This document shows positions 38,601 through 46,188 of a stretch of 64,000 bases of DNA, one piece after another. The first letter of the stretch is position 1. Every line of letters begins with the position of its first letter. The position numbers were made by a program, and so were the translations under genes. Source of the DNA: Corbicula japonica (taxonomy: Eukaryota > Mollusca > Bivalvia > Venerida > Cyrenidae); contig JAZAYU010000923.1 in assembly GCA_038501625.1 (NCBI GenBank), forward strand, positions 1-64,000, in the 5' to 3' direction. The notes below the pieces were generated by a model. It was not told where the DNA came from. It did not search any database and was given only the letters and a program-made list of their open reading frames with translations.

Positions 38601-40682
38601 CAAACTTCAATTGGTCTATATAATATTATAATAAAAGATGACTGTTAAGAATGCCGCTTACTGAATTGAAGTATTATGCCATATCATGGTGAGATGCAAA
38701 CACATTTCTGAACGACATGTCTTAAACACAGACGCCAGAAGGAAATAAAGATTTAAACAGTAACATGTTTATGATGGATTATTGATAGGGAAATCAAATT
38801 AAAAACGATTTTACCATCTCTATGCATTCAGCATGCCCTTCTTTATTAAAATGCTGTTTGTTATGCACTACATCCGTCAAACCTCTCCCCGAGGACTATA
38901 ACATCTTGTAATATCTTTTAATATGTATGGTTTTTTTTGGTCAGGCATTGTTGATGATTCTGGTTCGATTACACGTACGGGCGTGATCAGTTTAAATTCA
39001 ACATTTAAAACAAATCGAGTTATTGTACACATGTCTTCGTCGGCGTCAAAGTCACACATTAATTGAACAGGGGCTGCAATATTTTCCTATTTGTCATGTT
39101 CGATAGCTTTCAGTGTTCCTTTTTTATATATTTTAATATCATAATAGCGTTGTATTTGCCGCGTAGCGGCTGTAAAATCTCTTCAATCTAAACTTGCATT
39201 TGTTTCAATATTTTGGCCAGTTTCACAGTACTGTGAACGTTTAATGTAACAAAATTTGCGTCTATCGTGCGTCCGTCTATCGTGTATCGTGCGTCCGTCT
39301 AACGTGTATCGTGCGTCCGTCTTACGTGCATCGTTCGTCCGTATATCGTGTATCGTGCATCAAACGTTTTTTTTTTATTTTATCATGCAACGTGAATAAG
39401 TTTCTTGCTTATGCAAAATTATGTGTTTAAATTTCAACCATTCATCTTATATTTTGATACCATTTTCAAATTTTTAGAAAACTCGTCCACAAATTATATG
39501 AATCGGCAATATCGTGTATCGTTCGTTTACCGTGTATCGTGCGTCCGTCTCTCATGTATCCTGCGTACGTATATCGCGTATCGTGCGTTTCGTTTGTAAC
39601 CTTAAACGTTCATATTACTGTAAGATGAGTGGTTTTAATAGACCAGTCACTGTTGGTTTGAATATTGTTCAATCACGACAAGGATATATTTCCTGATTTT
39701 TAAATTTTCCTTTGGTATTCTCTGTGATATGCACGTGTATATTCTCAGATACCCTGTCTAAATTCTATTCTGTTTAGTTCCGTCTATTGTTTTCTCGTTT
39801 AGGGCAAACCCATTCTTTTATTCGATGACTAAATACACGTGTTCACCGCTATTAGTTCTGTCAAGTTTGATCAATTTAAATGAAAATATGATCAAATTAT
39901 AGAATATCTTCAAGATTTATATACAACAAGTTGTCTTTGAAGTCTAAGAGCACTAATGTTAAGGTGACTGGTACCAGAATTAGAAAAAGGTTTATACTTA
40001 AATAACTCGAGCAGTTGTCGGGATCTTTTGCAAAACTAGGTATTTTTCATTAGAGGTCAAAGGTCGAGTCAATTACTTCGAACAGACTTTATATACCTAG
40101 CCCAAATGATTGATATAGGTGTCACCAGTAGGGGACTCCTTTATTTATTGCAACTCTCTGATATCATTGTTTAAAAACTTCTTTTTTCTAAGACAACACT
40201 ACATTTAGAAATAAATCCACTGCAAACATTTTTATCGTACACTTGTGTATTATGACATCAGTTTGACATTAACTAGTATGGTGCACGCATTTCCCCCTAG
40301 TGGATGTCTTTGAACCGAGTTTATTTTGACTCATTTCTATGTTTGAACACGTAAAGACAAAAAACTGACACCCGTTTATGTATAACAAACAATATTAAAC
40401 TTTTTCAGGCAATTTATTTTAAACGAACCAGAACAATTTTCATAATTACGTTTTATATAAGTGTGTTTTACATGACAATTCATGACAATTTTTAAATAAT
40501 ATAACTCTTCATTTATTTTTATTTTTTTGCTGTCACAGGTTATGCAGATTTTCCCAGTACAGAACTACAAAGAGGAAACATCGCTTCAAACTGAAATGGA
40601 TATTCTGCTGCTGTTGGCTCTGCAAAAAATGCTTCATATAACAAACGACCGTTTGGAATACATAGATAATCAAACGAAATGA
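17422..40682 (+). CDS. IFI44L-like: Interferon-induced protein 44-like GTPase
   Basis: Seven coding exons (17422-17449, 20174-20247, 28669-28860, 31544-31687, 35214-35394, 38107-38240, 40539-40682) join with matching phases to a 298-aa protein. G1 is GPVGAGKSS (residues 61-69), G3 is DTMG (116-119) and G4 is TKID (215-218). The C-terminal part, with MQIFPVQNY and a run of Leu, follows the IFI44/IFI44L pattern. In vertebrates IFI44 and IFI44L are interferon-inducible and about 450 aa, with an extra N-terminal TLDc-type region; this protein lacks that region and starts with a nine-residue exon beginning MGN, a possible N-myristoylation site (although residue 6 is Glu). Exon 2 holds KPWRSYKV, a Pro-Trp-Arg segment common just before the G domain in this family. 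All GTPase signatures are intact and there is no frameshift, so the gene looks functional. It is divergent to M1 and is followed by a second IFI44-like promoter at 57 kb. Confidence 0.88.
17450..19159. other. IFI44-like intron 1, left part
   Basis: AT-rich. It holds family B copy 2 and, at 18785-18970, a relic of the GTGTAGATCCAGATCA repeat also seen in the 1071 MITE. No other exon found. Confidence 0.5.
18237..18400 (+). repeat. Dispersed repeat family B copy 2
   Basis: The fullest copy: GGGGCTAGGCGGCGTGGGCA, CATTACTGCCCATGAACAGG, CTCAATCAAACCGAGCCTGC and TTGTCGTGTTCGGTGGCTTT. Located in intron 1 of the IFI44-like gene. Confidence 0.75.
19160..19262 (-). repeat. Dispersed element GACCGACAT...CACCGGTTAACAG
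   Basis: Matches 27285-27372 (plus) and 53948-53998 (plus) as the reverse complement, sharing GTTAACCGGTGTT and CAAGTTTGGTC. With 27285-27372 it forms an outer inverted pair around the big inverted repeat, enclosing exon 2. Confidence 0.65.
20174..20247 (+). CDS. IFI44L-like: IFI44-like gene exon 2
   Basis: Acceptor TTTATAG and donor GTATTT flank 74 nt, phase 1 in and phase 0 out. With the base from exon 1 it reads GRRKVLKKPWRSYKV and ends WSDE, joining directly to FREKLIEEI of exon 3. The exon lies just left of the left arm of a large inverted repeat. Confidence 0.75.
20569..21680 (+). repeat. Left arm of a large inverted repeat
   Basis: Sequence from ATCAATCATTCAGACGCTCT to about 21680 reappears as the reverse complement in 25045-27203. 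Matching blocks include 20577-20884 (26890-27195), 21080-21170 (25560-25680) and 21300-21660 (25060-25440). It lies in intron 2 of the IFI44-like gene; exon 2 is just outside. Confidence 0.85.
22705..24690. mobile_element. Larger AGTCGGTCAT-family element, centre of the big inverted repeat
   Basis: Left end CTTTCCAAAGAACTAGTCGG and right end CCGACTAGCTTTTTAAAA are inverted and match the 52597-53157 element. The interior holds a C homopolymer (23656-23668), a short inverted copy of the AACCGAGCC repeat at about 23459-23485 and no supported gene. Confidence 0.55.
25045..27203 (-). repeat. Right arm of the large inverted repeat, interrupted by a tandem array
   Basis: The reverse complement of the left arm, but about 1.1 kb longer because a 150-bp tandem array (25690-26620) has been inserted. 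The end AATCAGAGCGTCTGGATGAT matches the left-arm start. Confidence 0.85.
25690..26630 (+). repeat. Tandem array, six copies of a ~150-bp unit
   Basis: The marker ACAATTCAAGGGCCATAAT starts at 25821, 25970, 26120, 26269, 26419 and 26565, a spacing of 146-150 bp. Each unit also holds GAACTTGGTCGAGATATTAT and CACCAACATATTCACCAAGT. Copies are about 90% alike with small deletions. Confidence 0.92.
27285..27372 (+). repeat. Dispersed element, plus copy
   Basis: CTGTTAACCGGTGTTACTC, then CAAGTTTGGTCCATTAT and GTCGGTCATCAG. This is the inverted partner of 19160-19262. Confidence 0.65.
27421..27462 (+). repeat. (ATC)n(CAA)n microsatellite
   Basis: Short ATC repeats followed by about nine CAA units, in IFI44-like intron 2. 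Confidence 0.9.
28081..28230 (+). repeat. Direct repeat flanking IFI44-like exon 3, left copy
   Basis: CAGTCAGCCTGCTCATC, TCATTATTCTG and GTTTACGCTGATATGTATCT match 29405-29550 (CGTCAGCCAGCTTATC, ACATTATTCTA, GTTTACGCTGATAAATTGTT). The pair brackets exon 3 and suggests an old local duplication. Confidence 0.6.
28669..28860 (+). CDS. IFI44L-like: IFI44-like gene exon 3: P-loop
   Basis: Acceptor TTTCAG ends at 28668; donor GTAGGT starts at 28861. The 192 nt encode FREKLIEEIKGF, then LLGPVGAGKSSFINSV, the Walker A/G1 motif, and end SSFTTR. Phase 0 at both ends. This is the most diagnostic exon of the gene. Confidence 0.92.
29405..29550 (+). repeat. Direct repeat flanking IFI44-like exon 3, right copy
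   Basis: Right partner of 28081-28230, about 75% alike, directly followed by the family A retroelement fragment at 29588. Confidence 0.6.
29588..30290 (-). mobile_element. Retroelement 3' fragment (family A), copy in IFI44-like intron 3
   Basis: Shares TATCAGGAATCGCCACTCTC, CAGCCTCCCCACGCAG, AACCAGGTTCTAGGGTGCAC and CGTGCAACCAAAGAGGTAAG with the 36585 copy. It contains an expanded GA microsatellite (29641-29695). Confidence 0.75.
29641..29695 (+). repeat. (GA)n microsatellite
   Basis: About 27 uninterrupted GA units inside the family A fragment; it creates artificial Arg-Glu repeats in the ORFs across it. Confidence 0.97.
31544..31687 (+). CDS. IFI44L-like: IFI44-like gene exon 4: G3 motif
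   Basis: Acceptor ATGCAG and donor GTTAGT flank 144 nt, phase 0 at both ends. It encodes YRIVDTMGLED, the G3 DxxG region, and ends with NIKPTYK. A 21-bp tandem array lies 257 bp downstream in the next intron. Confidence 0.9.
31944..32048 (+). repeat. 21-bp tandem array, five copies, with GAACGTTC junctions
   Basis: Five head-to-tail units of (g/a)TTCTTATGTTTGTCCCGAAC, 105 bp, essentially identical except for the first base. Each of the four junctions makes the palindrome GAACGTTC, which fits the heat-shock-element core GAAnnTTC. It lies in IFI44-like intron 4, 257 bp after exon 4. Confidence 0.95.
32563..32650. repeat. Hairpin repeat CCTTGTTATTGGGCC
   Basis: GCCTTGTTATTGGGCCC is mirrored by GGCCCAATAACAAGGC at 32634-32650. 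The centre has GACCGAGGTCGAAGGCCGAG, which resembles the centre of the 54.45-kb hairpin. The following 600 bp contains further ATTGGCCCA motifs (33201-33262). Confidence 0.7.
33694..33765 (+). tRNA. tRNA-Glu-like sequence (anticodon CTC), probably pseudogene or SINE head
   Basis: TGGTGTAGTGGTTATCAC is a good box A/D arm, CTCTCAA a proper anticodon loop with CTC, and GGTTCAATACT a slightly degraded box B. The T stem has one mismatch and the acceptor stem does not pair (TCCCGTT against GAGTGAC), so a functional tRNA is unlikely. Confidence 0.5.
34503..34600 (+). repeat. tRNA-like SINE fragment
   Basis: CCCAGTTAGCTCAGTTGG is a box A-like sequence followed by a GC-rich stretch able to fold (GGGCGCTGTCGCCGTGACAG). 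No box B or acceptor stem is seen. Confidence 0.35.
35214..35394 (+). CDS. IFI44L-like: IFI44-like gene exon 5
   Basis: Acceptor TTTGTAG and donor GTAAGA flank 181 nt (phase 0 in, phase 1 out). It reads FKPERPINPE, then CTAIMIDSIQILRK, the strand and helix after G3 in IFI44-type proteins, and a charged helix ending KFIKEK. Confidence 0.88.
35800..36375 (+). repeat. Tandem array, three copies of a ~155-bp unit
   Basis: Starts with TTAACCAGGTTTTCTTCAGA, a GCGG run (35845-35862) and then units containing CTCAGTAACCGTTCAAGGTA, AATACCAATTAT and AATCCCTGACTG. It lies in intron 5 of the IFI44-like gene. Confidence 0.85.
36376..38045 (+). repeat. Tandem array of ~140-bp units split by a retroelement fragment
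   Basis: Units with GAGATTGCTACCCAGGTGTC, GTGATAAAGGTC and TAGCTTGAGTTTGCTTT occur at 36440-36570 and again four times in 37530-38040. The intervening 36585-37530 is a retroelement fragment, so the array was present before the insertion. It ends about 60 bp before exon 6. Confidence 0.75.
36585..37530 (-). mobile_element. Retroelement 3' fragment (family A), longest copy
   Basis: The minus strand codes, in shifting frames, for DTRGNPKLSFDISCFSRA, LLKQGYRYHKLRKTFCKFYR, SLKSLLQQGIS, FYGDLIDKLKKIKG and INPSTVDHFAYLFGCT. I recall similar segments at the C-terminal side of reverse-transcriptase proteins of invertebrate retroelements but cannot place the class. The distal end (plus-strand left) has CAGCCTCCCCACAC and a TATGCATATCA terminus. 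Frame breaks show it is dead. Confidence 0.6.
38107..38240 (+). CDS. IFI44L-like: IFI44-like gene exon 6: G4 motif
   Basis: Acceptor CGTCTTCAG and donor GTAATG flank 134 nt (phase 1 in, phase 0 out). The junction codon is TAT, giving YVVVVILLTKIDK with the G4 TKxD motif, then a segment ending in AEIFGVQ. Confidence 0.88.
39062..39150 (+). repeat. Dispersed repeat family B copy 3 (partial)
   Basis: GCTGCAATATTTTCCTATTT then GTCATGTTCGATAGCTTTCA, the right half of the family, in intron 6 of the IFI44-like gene. Confidence 0.6.
39260..39362 (+). repeat. 22-bp tandem array TATCGTGCGTCCGTC
   Basis: Four to five units of TATCGTGCGTCCGTCTATCG with point variants. A second, looser cluster of the same unit is at 39512-39592. 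IFI44-like intron 6. Confidence 0.9.
40539..40682 (+). CDS. IFI44L-like: IFI44-like gene exon 7: C-terminus and stop
   Basis: Acceptor CTGTCACAG; 47 codons and TGA. It encodes VMQIFPVQNYKEE, then DILLLLALQKML, matching the usual C-terminal strand and helix of IFI44/IFI44L. AATAAA occurs at 40688 (6 nt past the stop, probably too close) and again at 40895, the likelier poly(A) signal. Confidence 0.88.
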   Translation, partial: VMQIFPVQNYKEETSLQTEMDILLLLALQKMLHITNDRLEYIDNQTK

Positions 40683-42489
40683 ACTTAAATAAAAGAATGA
40701 AGATTCAAACTACATGAGCTTAAAATGTTATTTGTTAATGAACGTTGACTTAAAGACTGACTTAAAGTTTATGAGAAATTCATCCTTATAAATGAACACC
40801 ACTTTGCTTGATTACTTGTACCAATACTATTGTGAATAATGTATATTCTATCTAACGTGAATAACTCTATTTCTTTCTTTGAAGGTAAAAATTAAATAAA
40901 TAACACATTGAATTTCGTGAACATTTGTTTCCTGTTGTTTACGTTTTTATTCAGGTATAAAAGAATATACATTATTTTGAAACATGCAGCGATTTGTGTT
41001 CATCAAGGGAGAAATGTGTGAAATAATTATGTACTAGTGCCTTCTAGTTGTCTACCTTCTAGATATTAAAATGGCGGTGTTTTGAATTGACGGTTATTTG
41101 AATACACATTGCTATCGTCATATGGTGTCCAGACGTCGATAATTAGGTTGTTTTTGTATTAAGCTATATTTAATATATGATAGTATCATTTGGTTTAGAT
41201 TGAGAATTGTGCCCTTATTAAACATTTTATGTTTTAACAGGCATTACAATTTGGTATGTTAAAGTAAACTTAGAATTAAAAAAAATATTGAGCCAAAATG
41301 AAAAATTAACAAAATAACACGGGAAACTCCTATAACATCTATGATGCACGTGAATGCTAATAACTGGACGGATTTGATCCCCAGTATGTTTATCTTCAGT
41401 ATGATCTATGATTGGCATCGGTTTAAAAACAACACTATATTTGGTTGTTGCAAATTATCAGTTGTATTTTGTTTTTTTCTTCAATTAAAAAAGCGGTTAA
41501 TTGCAAGAAAGATATCTGAGTAACTGTATTCTATTTCGTTGCAGTGGTTAATTTTTTTCTGAACATGCCATAAACTTCTAAATTAAACAGTCAAATAATC
41601 TGTTTGAGACTTTTTATGTAAAAAGTCGTTTTAATCATTAGATGGGAAAGAGGAGACAACCTTGACATCTTTTAATCAAAGCGCTGAAAGCGTTGAAATA
41701 CTGGCGCGCTGGTTGAATCGAACATGCCCTGCACAGATATCATTACTGTAAACATATGAAACTATGTGTGATTTTTTCGTTAAACTTTGTGACAGTTACT
41801 ATCATCAACATTAGCAAATAATTCTGTATATTCAGGGATTTCAATAGATGCAGGTACTTGTATTTTGATGCAAGGAAATTAGGTTTTCCACTTTTTTTTC
41901 ACCTGAATCTTAGGCGGGGGTCTTTTTGATGCAGAAGCGTATGATTAGTGGTTAAATTTTGCTAGAATAACGATGATCAGGCTCCGCCACAACTGAGTAT
42001 TGTAAACAATGAAATGCACAAGGCTCACGTACCTTAAGAGACTGAAACAGTTACAATCTTAATTTTTACGTCGATCGCAACAATGCATTAACAAAAATAT
42101 TCGCCAACTTACTGACGGTCTCCCCAGGATTTTTGGAAGGGTTGTCGCTGGATATTTCGTGGATATAAGCTCGCGAAACCTCATTTTTTAACTATCATTT
42201 TATACAATTTTATATTTGTACCAAAGTTTACTGCAAAAACTGTATATAGTACATAGATGTTTTTTTTATCTCTTTAGAGCCAAGAAAGGTACAAAGTTAA
42301 AAAACATAAATAATGTGAAACAATGTGTAAACAGTATGTCAACATGTGTTTTAATAACATAAACTGATCTGATCTCATCAAATTACAATGCCAACTATAT
42401 ACTCTGTATAGTTAGTTTTTCACCTTCATTGTCCAAGATATCTCACACATATCAAACTCAGTGTTTCATTACAACTGACAGAATTAGGA
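40683..42489. other. 3' flank of the IFI44-like gene
   Basis: 3' UTR of the IFI44-like gene, then AT-rich sequence with no exon recognised before the hAT exon. Confidence 0.45.
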
Positions 42490-42671
42490 TTAAACTTTCA
42501 GAAGCCTCTTTTCTTCTTGGGCCCAAGCGCTGACTGCCTTATTATAATCAAACTTCAGTACATCAGGACCTTCCATGGATATCATTAACAATGAATTTAA
42601 TGTTGAATTGTTAAGCCTGCTTCTAAGCTTAGTCTTCGCTCTTGATAAAGTGGAAAAACCCCACTCACAAT
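42490..42671 (-). CDS. hAT-family transposase C-terminal exon (transposon or derived gene)
   Basis: Minus-strand acceptor TTAATTTCAG is followed by 182 nt ending in TAA at 42492-42490. The reading frame gives DCEWGFSTLSRAKTKLRSRL, then LMISMEGPD and KAVSAWAQEEKRL. The ExxFSTL-R-K-KLRxRL and L-L-I-xxEGP pattern is that of the C-terminal dimerisation region of hAT transposases and related host proteins. No stop or frameshift interrupts it. Upstream exons would lie to the right but I found no confident DDE-type part, so it may be a relic or one exon of a domesticated gene. Confidence 0.65.
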
Positions 42672-42782
42672 CTGAAATTAAATTAATTTACGATACCAGT
42701 AAACATATAGATAGCTTCACATATATAAAAATAATATCATAATAGGTATTCAGTTAACACAAACAGGTATAATAAATTATGT

Positions 42783-42978
42783 AGTGCACCCCAAGAACCT
42801 GGTTTAAACCCCTAGTAGCAAATTATTTTGCTACTGACTGTTCCAAGGCGCTAACCCATACGGTTCCCCTTTTTTATTAAACAATCAACAAACAAATCAT
42901 TTATTTTCCTCTCTTCTTTTTGCTGCAGGGGAGGCTGTGTTTTATGAGTGTGGCGATTCCTGATATGCATATTTCCCT
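42783..42978 (+). mobile_element. Retroelement 3' fragment (family A), short copy at 42.8 kb
   Basis: CCAAGAACCTGGTTTAAACC to GGCGATTCCTGATATGCATA, the terminal 195 bp of the family. It sits just upstream of the hAT C-terminal exon. Confidence 0.7.
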
Positions 42979-43036
42979 TTTTATATATAGTAGCATGAAA
43001 TTGATTTATTTTATTTATTTAATTCAAGTCACAAGG

Positions 43037-44535
43037 CTAAGTAAATATATATAAAAAAACATTGCCAACTTCTTGCAACCAGAAGTAGACTTTCTTCCAC
43101 TTAGGATCGACACCTGACTGGATCGAACTGGCTGTTCGAGGTAGCCGGCGTTGATTCAGTGTCTCGGCATGTTGGGGTACCGCGTCCGGCATCGGAGTAA
43201 TTTCACGACGTGAAGGGGTACTTGGCGTCGTAAGAGTCGGTCTTGAAGGGCTATCCGGAAATGATCTCGATCTCATTTCTAGAATTTTGAAGTTCAGAAT
43301 GCCCGATGGAGTTGGCATCAGCCTCACAAGGCCGGTTTCTCTTGAAATAAGATAGAATTGACGAGTCGTCGTTCTTTCGCGCATGCATACTTGAAAATGT
43401 GTCCGACGAAAATGAACTGATCGTTACGATGATAGCGCAGTAAAATGCCACAGAATGTATTTCTTTTGCAATTTAAGTTCTAAATGCAACTTGCCAATAG
43501 ATTTGTTTAAAACAATTCCATTATCGCACAATTATTTTCATACATGTATACAGTACAATTTTCGAAGTGTTTGTCTTCTAATCACAGAACTAAGAATAAC
43601 CAAATAATTACTCATGATCGCATCTCATTTAAATCATTGAACATTATGTTAAACACACCGGGTTCCGCTATTAATTGAGAATATCAAGAGTCAACAGAGC
43701 CAAAATACGATCAAACGACACCGACAGACTTGCGAATTCACCACGTGGAGAGGCGGAGTTATCCAGCTGATAGTAAAGAAATCGATTGTGATTGGTCAAA
43801 TCGCCCATTGCTTAACCTTGAATGAGGTGTGTATTGAAAAGCGACCTGTGTTTACAATGCAAGAAACAGAAAATTATGACATGTCGATTTTGAATAAACG
43901 GATGTCGGTGAATTTAACACTTGTTGGAAATAGATCAAAGCTTGTTAACGGTTGTCTGGGGAGAACACTGGGACCCGGCCCGGTCCTTGTTAGCCGAGCA
44001 AAATCTCGATCCACAACTACTCCAACCTAACCAAAATGGCAACCCACGCTATCTCCCGCTTGTCACGTGACTGATTTGTTTTTATTCGTTCTTTTAATAT
44101 CCTTTCCTTGCGAATCACAACATTAAATTGTTTTCTTGTTTTTATTTGTAGAATTATCTTTCAAAGTTCGCATTCCTTCTCGAAATATTTGTATTTTCTT
44201 AAAATGCACTACTTTTTATGCCACACAACTACGAAATATTTCAGGCGTAACTAAACTACTCATTCATATCCAGTTGCTTGTTCACTGCCGTAGCTGGTCA
44301 TGATTTCACTCTACATTGTCCGATGGAATTTTTGGCATGGATGCTCCAAAATTACACGGAAACTTACTATCAATCGCTCAGAATTCGTGGAATGGTGTGC
44401 TGCATTGTGCTTCACACTTGTGCAGAACATTTCGGCCTGCTCTCGCGGTGACCACTTACTTGATACGCTCTCGTGGTCGCAATGATACACCCGAAGTTCA
44501 GGACTGCGCGTCGCAGAGTTCACAGCATCGTTAGT
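43037..44535. other. GC-richer island with unassigned short frames
   Basis: A minus-strand frame at 43384-43037 (115 codons, rich in Pro, Ser, Arg and Thr) and shorter frames around 43788-44535 overlap on both strands. Composition differs from the surroundings and CpG is frequent. It could be a promoter/first-exon region of the hAT-related minus-strand gene, but no splice link could be shown. Confidence 0.35.
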
Positions 44536-44544
44536 AAAATACTG

Positions 44545-44554
44545 GCGCATGCGC
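44545..44554. promoter_or_regulatory. NRF1-type palindrome GCGCATGCGC
   Basis: GCGCATGCGC is the NRF1 core and is embedded in an inverted repeat, ATACTGGCGC / GCGCCAGTAT. It sits in a relatively GC-rich island (43.05-44.56 kb) in otherwise AT-rich DNA, possibly a promoter of an unseen gene. No transcript is evident. Confidence 0.4.
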
Positions 44555-44563
44555 GCCAGTATT

Positions 44564-44926
44564 AAAAACGAACATTATCTTTCCATTTTATCAAATGTCC
44601 AGATAAGTGCAAATACCATACCTCAAGTTAAGGATTAAATATAGCATCACTAAACAAAAGTTTCCAGTTAAACTTAGTAATAATAAGGCCAATACCAGAC
44701 CTTGAGATGTGTCAATTATATTGAAAAGAAATGCATTAAATAAGCATTATTTCCAAAATCGTGCATTAAATTAACATAGGCATTACTGTATTTTGAGAAA
44801 TTAATGCATTAAATGAAGCAAAAAAGCATTATTGCATTCCAATGTCAGCTGACAATAAATACTTTAGCCAACTGGTGATATACATAATGTATAAAAGTAA
44901 TCATCTTCAACAAAGAACAACAACAC

Positions 44927-44981
<55 letters not shown>

Positions 44982-45979
44982 GTAATATACAAGTATCAGT
45001 CTGAAAGAAGATCTAAAGTGCCACTTCATGGACTTGGAACAAACTAGTCTTAATACAAATATACTCAAACAAATAAGAAACCTGACACTGTATAGTTGGT
45101 GTATTTTCCTGGAATCAGATTTAAGGCTAATTGAATTGTGGTATGTTATAAATTGTGTGCATGTTTTGAACTTAATTATGCATTTTGATAGTTTTGGTGC
45201 ATGAAACAAGTGATTCAGTGGTTATTTTCTTCTGAATGGTGCAAAAATATATAGATTTTGAATATGCACCTCATACTTATTCAAAGTTAGAGTGTCAGGT
45301 TTCTTTTTTTTTGTTGAGTATACATTAATACACGTTAAGCTTTGAAAACACTTTCAATTCGATAAGGAACATTGGTGTATGAAATTTAGTGGGAAAATCA
45401 TCTTCTCCCTATGGATGTGTAAAGATAAATGATTAACATTTTCTGTAATTGTTGACAGAGATATATAGAATACTGGCTATTTATAATCATACAAATGATC
45501 AAACTTTACAACATTCTAATGTACAAAGCTTTGCTCTTTATATATGCACCTTGTTGTATCACATTTTAAACTAATTTAAAATTGTTATCATGTTTTCTCT
45601 TACTATTAATTAGATATGCAATATACTAATAACGTATTTTATCTTAATAGCACCTTAGCATTGCAAAAGTACTTATATTAATAATATTCATTTTCATATT
45701 CTGTTAATCAATTATAGTGAACACAATCAAACAGTAAACACAAGCATAATTATGGCCAAAAATGCTATGTATTAACAGCATTTTGACATACTATAGGTAA
45801 TGCAATAAATAAGCATTAAACAAATGCTAGATTTGTTGCATTAATCACCTTGAAGTTCCTGTATTACTCAAATAAGTAATTAATGCATTTTAATGCATAA
45901 GAATTAAAATTTGTGATGATTGTAACATTGTGATCACTAATGTGTTGACACTTCCAACTGATTCATTTGCTTTTCTCGT
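44564..45979. other. AT-rich, TGCATTAA-rich stretch
   Basis: TGCATTAA or close variants occur about ten times in 44730-44840 and 45770-45910, in both orientations, perhaps the ends of an AT-rich element. No gene. Confidence 0.4.
44930..44983 (+). repeat. (TAA)n microsatellite
   Basis: Seventeen or so ATA/TAA units, ending AATAGTAATA. On the minus strand it gives a false poly-Tyr frame. Confidence 0.97.
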
Positions 45980-46188
45980 CTAAAAATGTTCCCGTATTGT
46001 GTTGAGAGCATTAGTGTTTAAGTCACATTTGTATATACCTTGTTCTTTGAAAAATGCCATATCGACAATTTCAGCGATTTCTTTAAACTTGTCCAATCGC
46101 ATGAGGCGGGTTTTCGAAGAATCTCCAGGAAGTTCATTTTTAGGAACGCTATGTACGATTACCAGAAAGATCTTATGGTACTCGTCAG
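45980..46188 (-). CDS. M2 exon 4: second half of cytoplasmic domain and stop
   Basis: Acceptor TTAAAG; 209 nt in phase 1 ending in TAG at 45982-45980. It encodes KIFLVIVHSVPKNELP, SSKTRLM, KEQGIYKC and a last helix ending REHF. This exon is the most similar to its M1 partner. Confidence 0.8.

Noticed and set aside
38877..39059. 60-codon minus-strand frame beginning MCDFDADEDMC
   Set aside because: Acidic start looks protein-like, but it is short, partly overlaps the edge of a family B repeat and has no family match or splice support.
43037..43384. 115-codon minus-strand Pro/Ser/Arg-rich frame
   Set aside because: Composition is unusual but there are overlapping frames on both strands and no splice or family support; listed only as part of the GC-richer island.
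44907..45209. 100-codon minus-strand frame with a poly-Tyr tract
   Set aside because: Artefact of the (TAA)n microsatellite.
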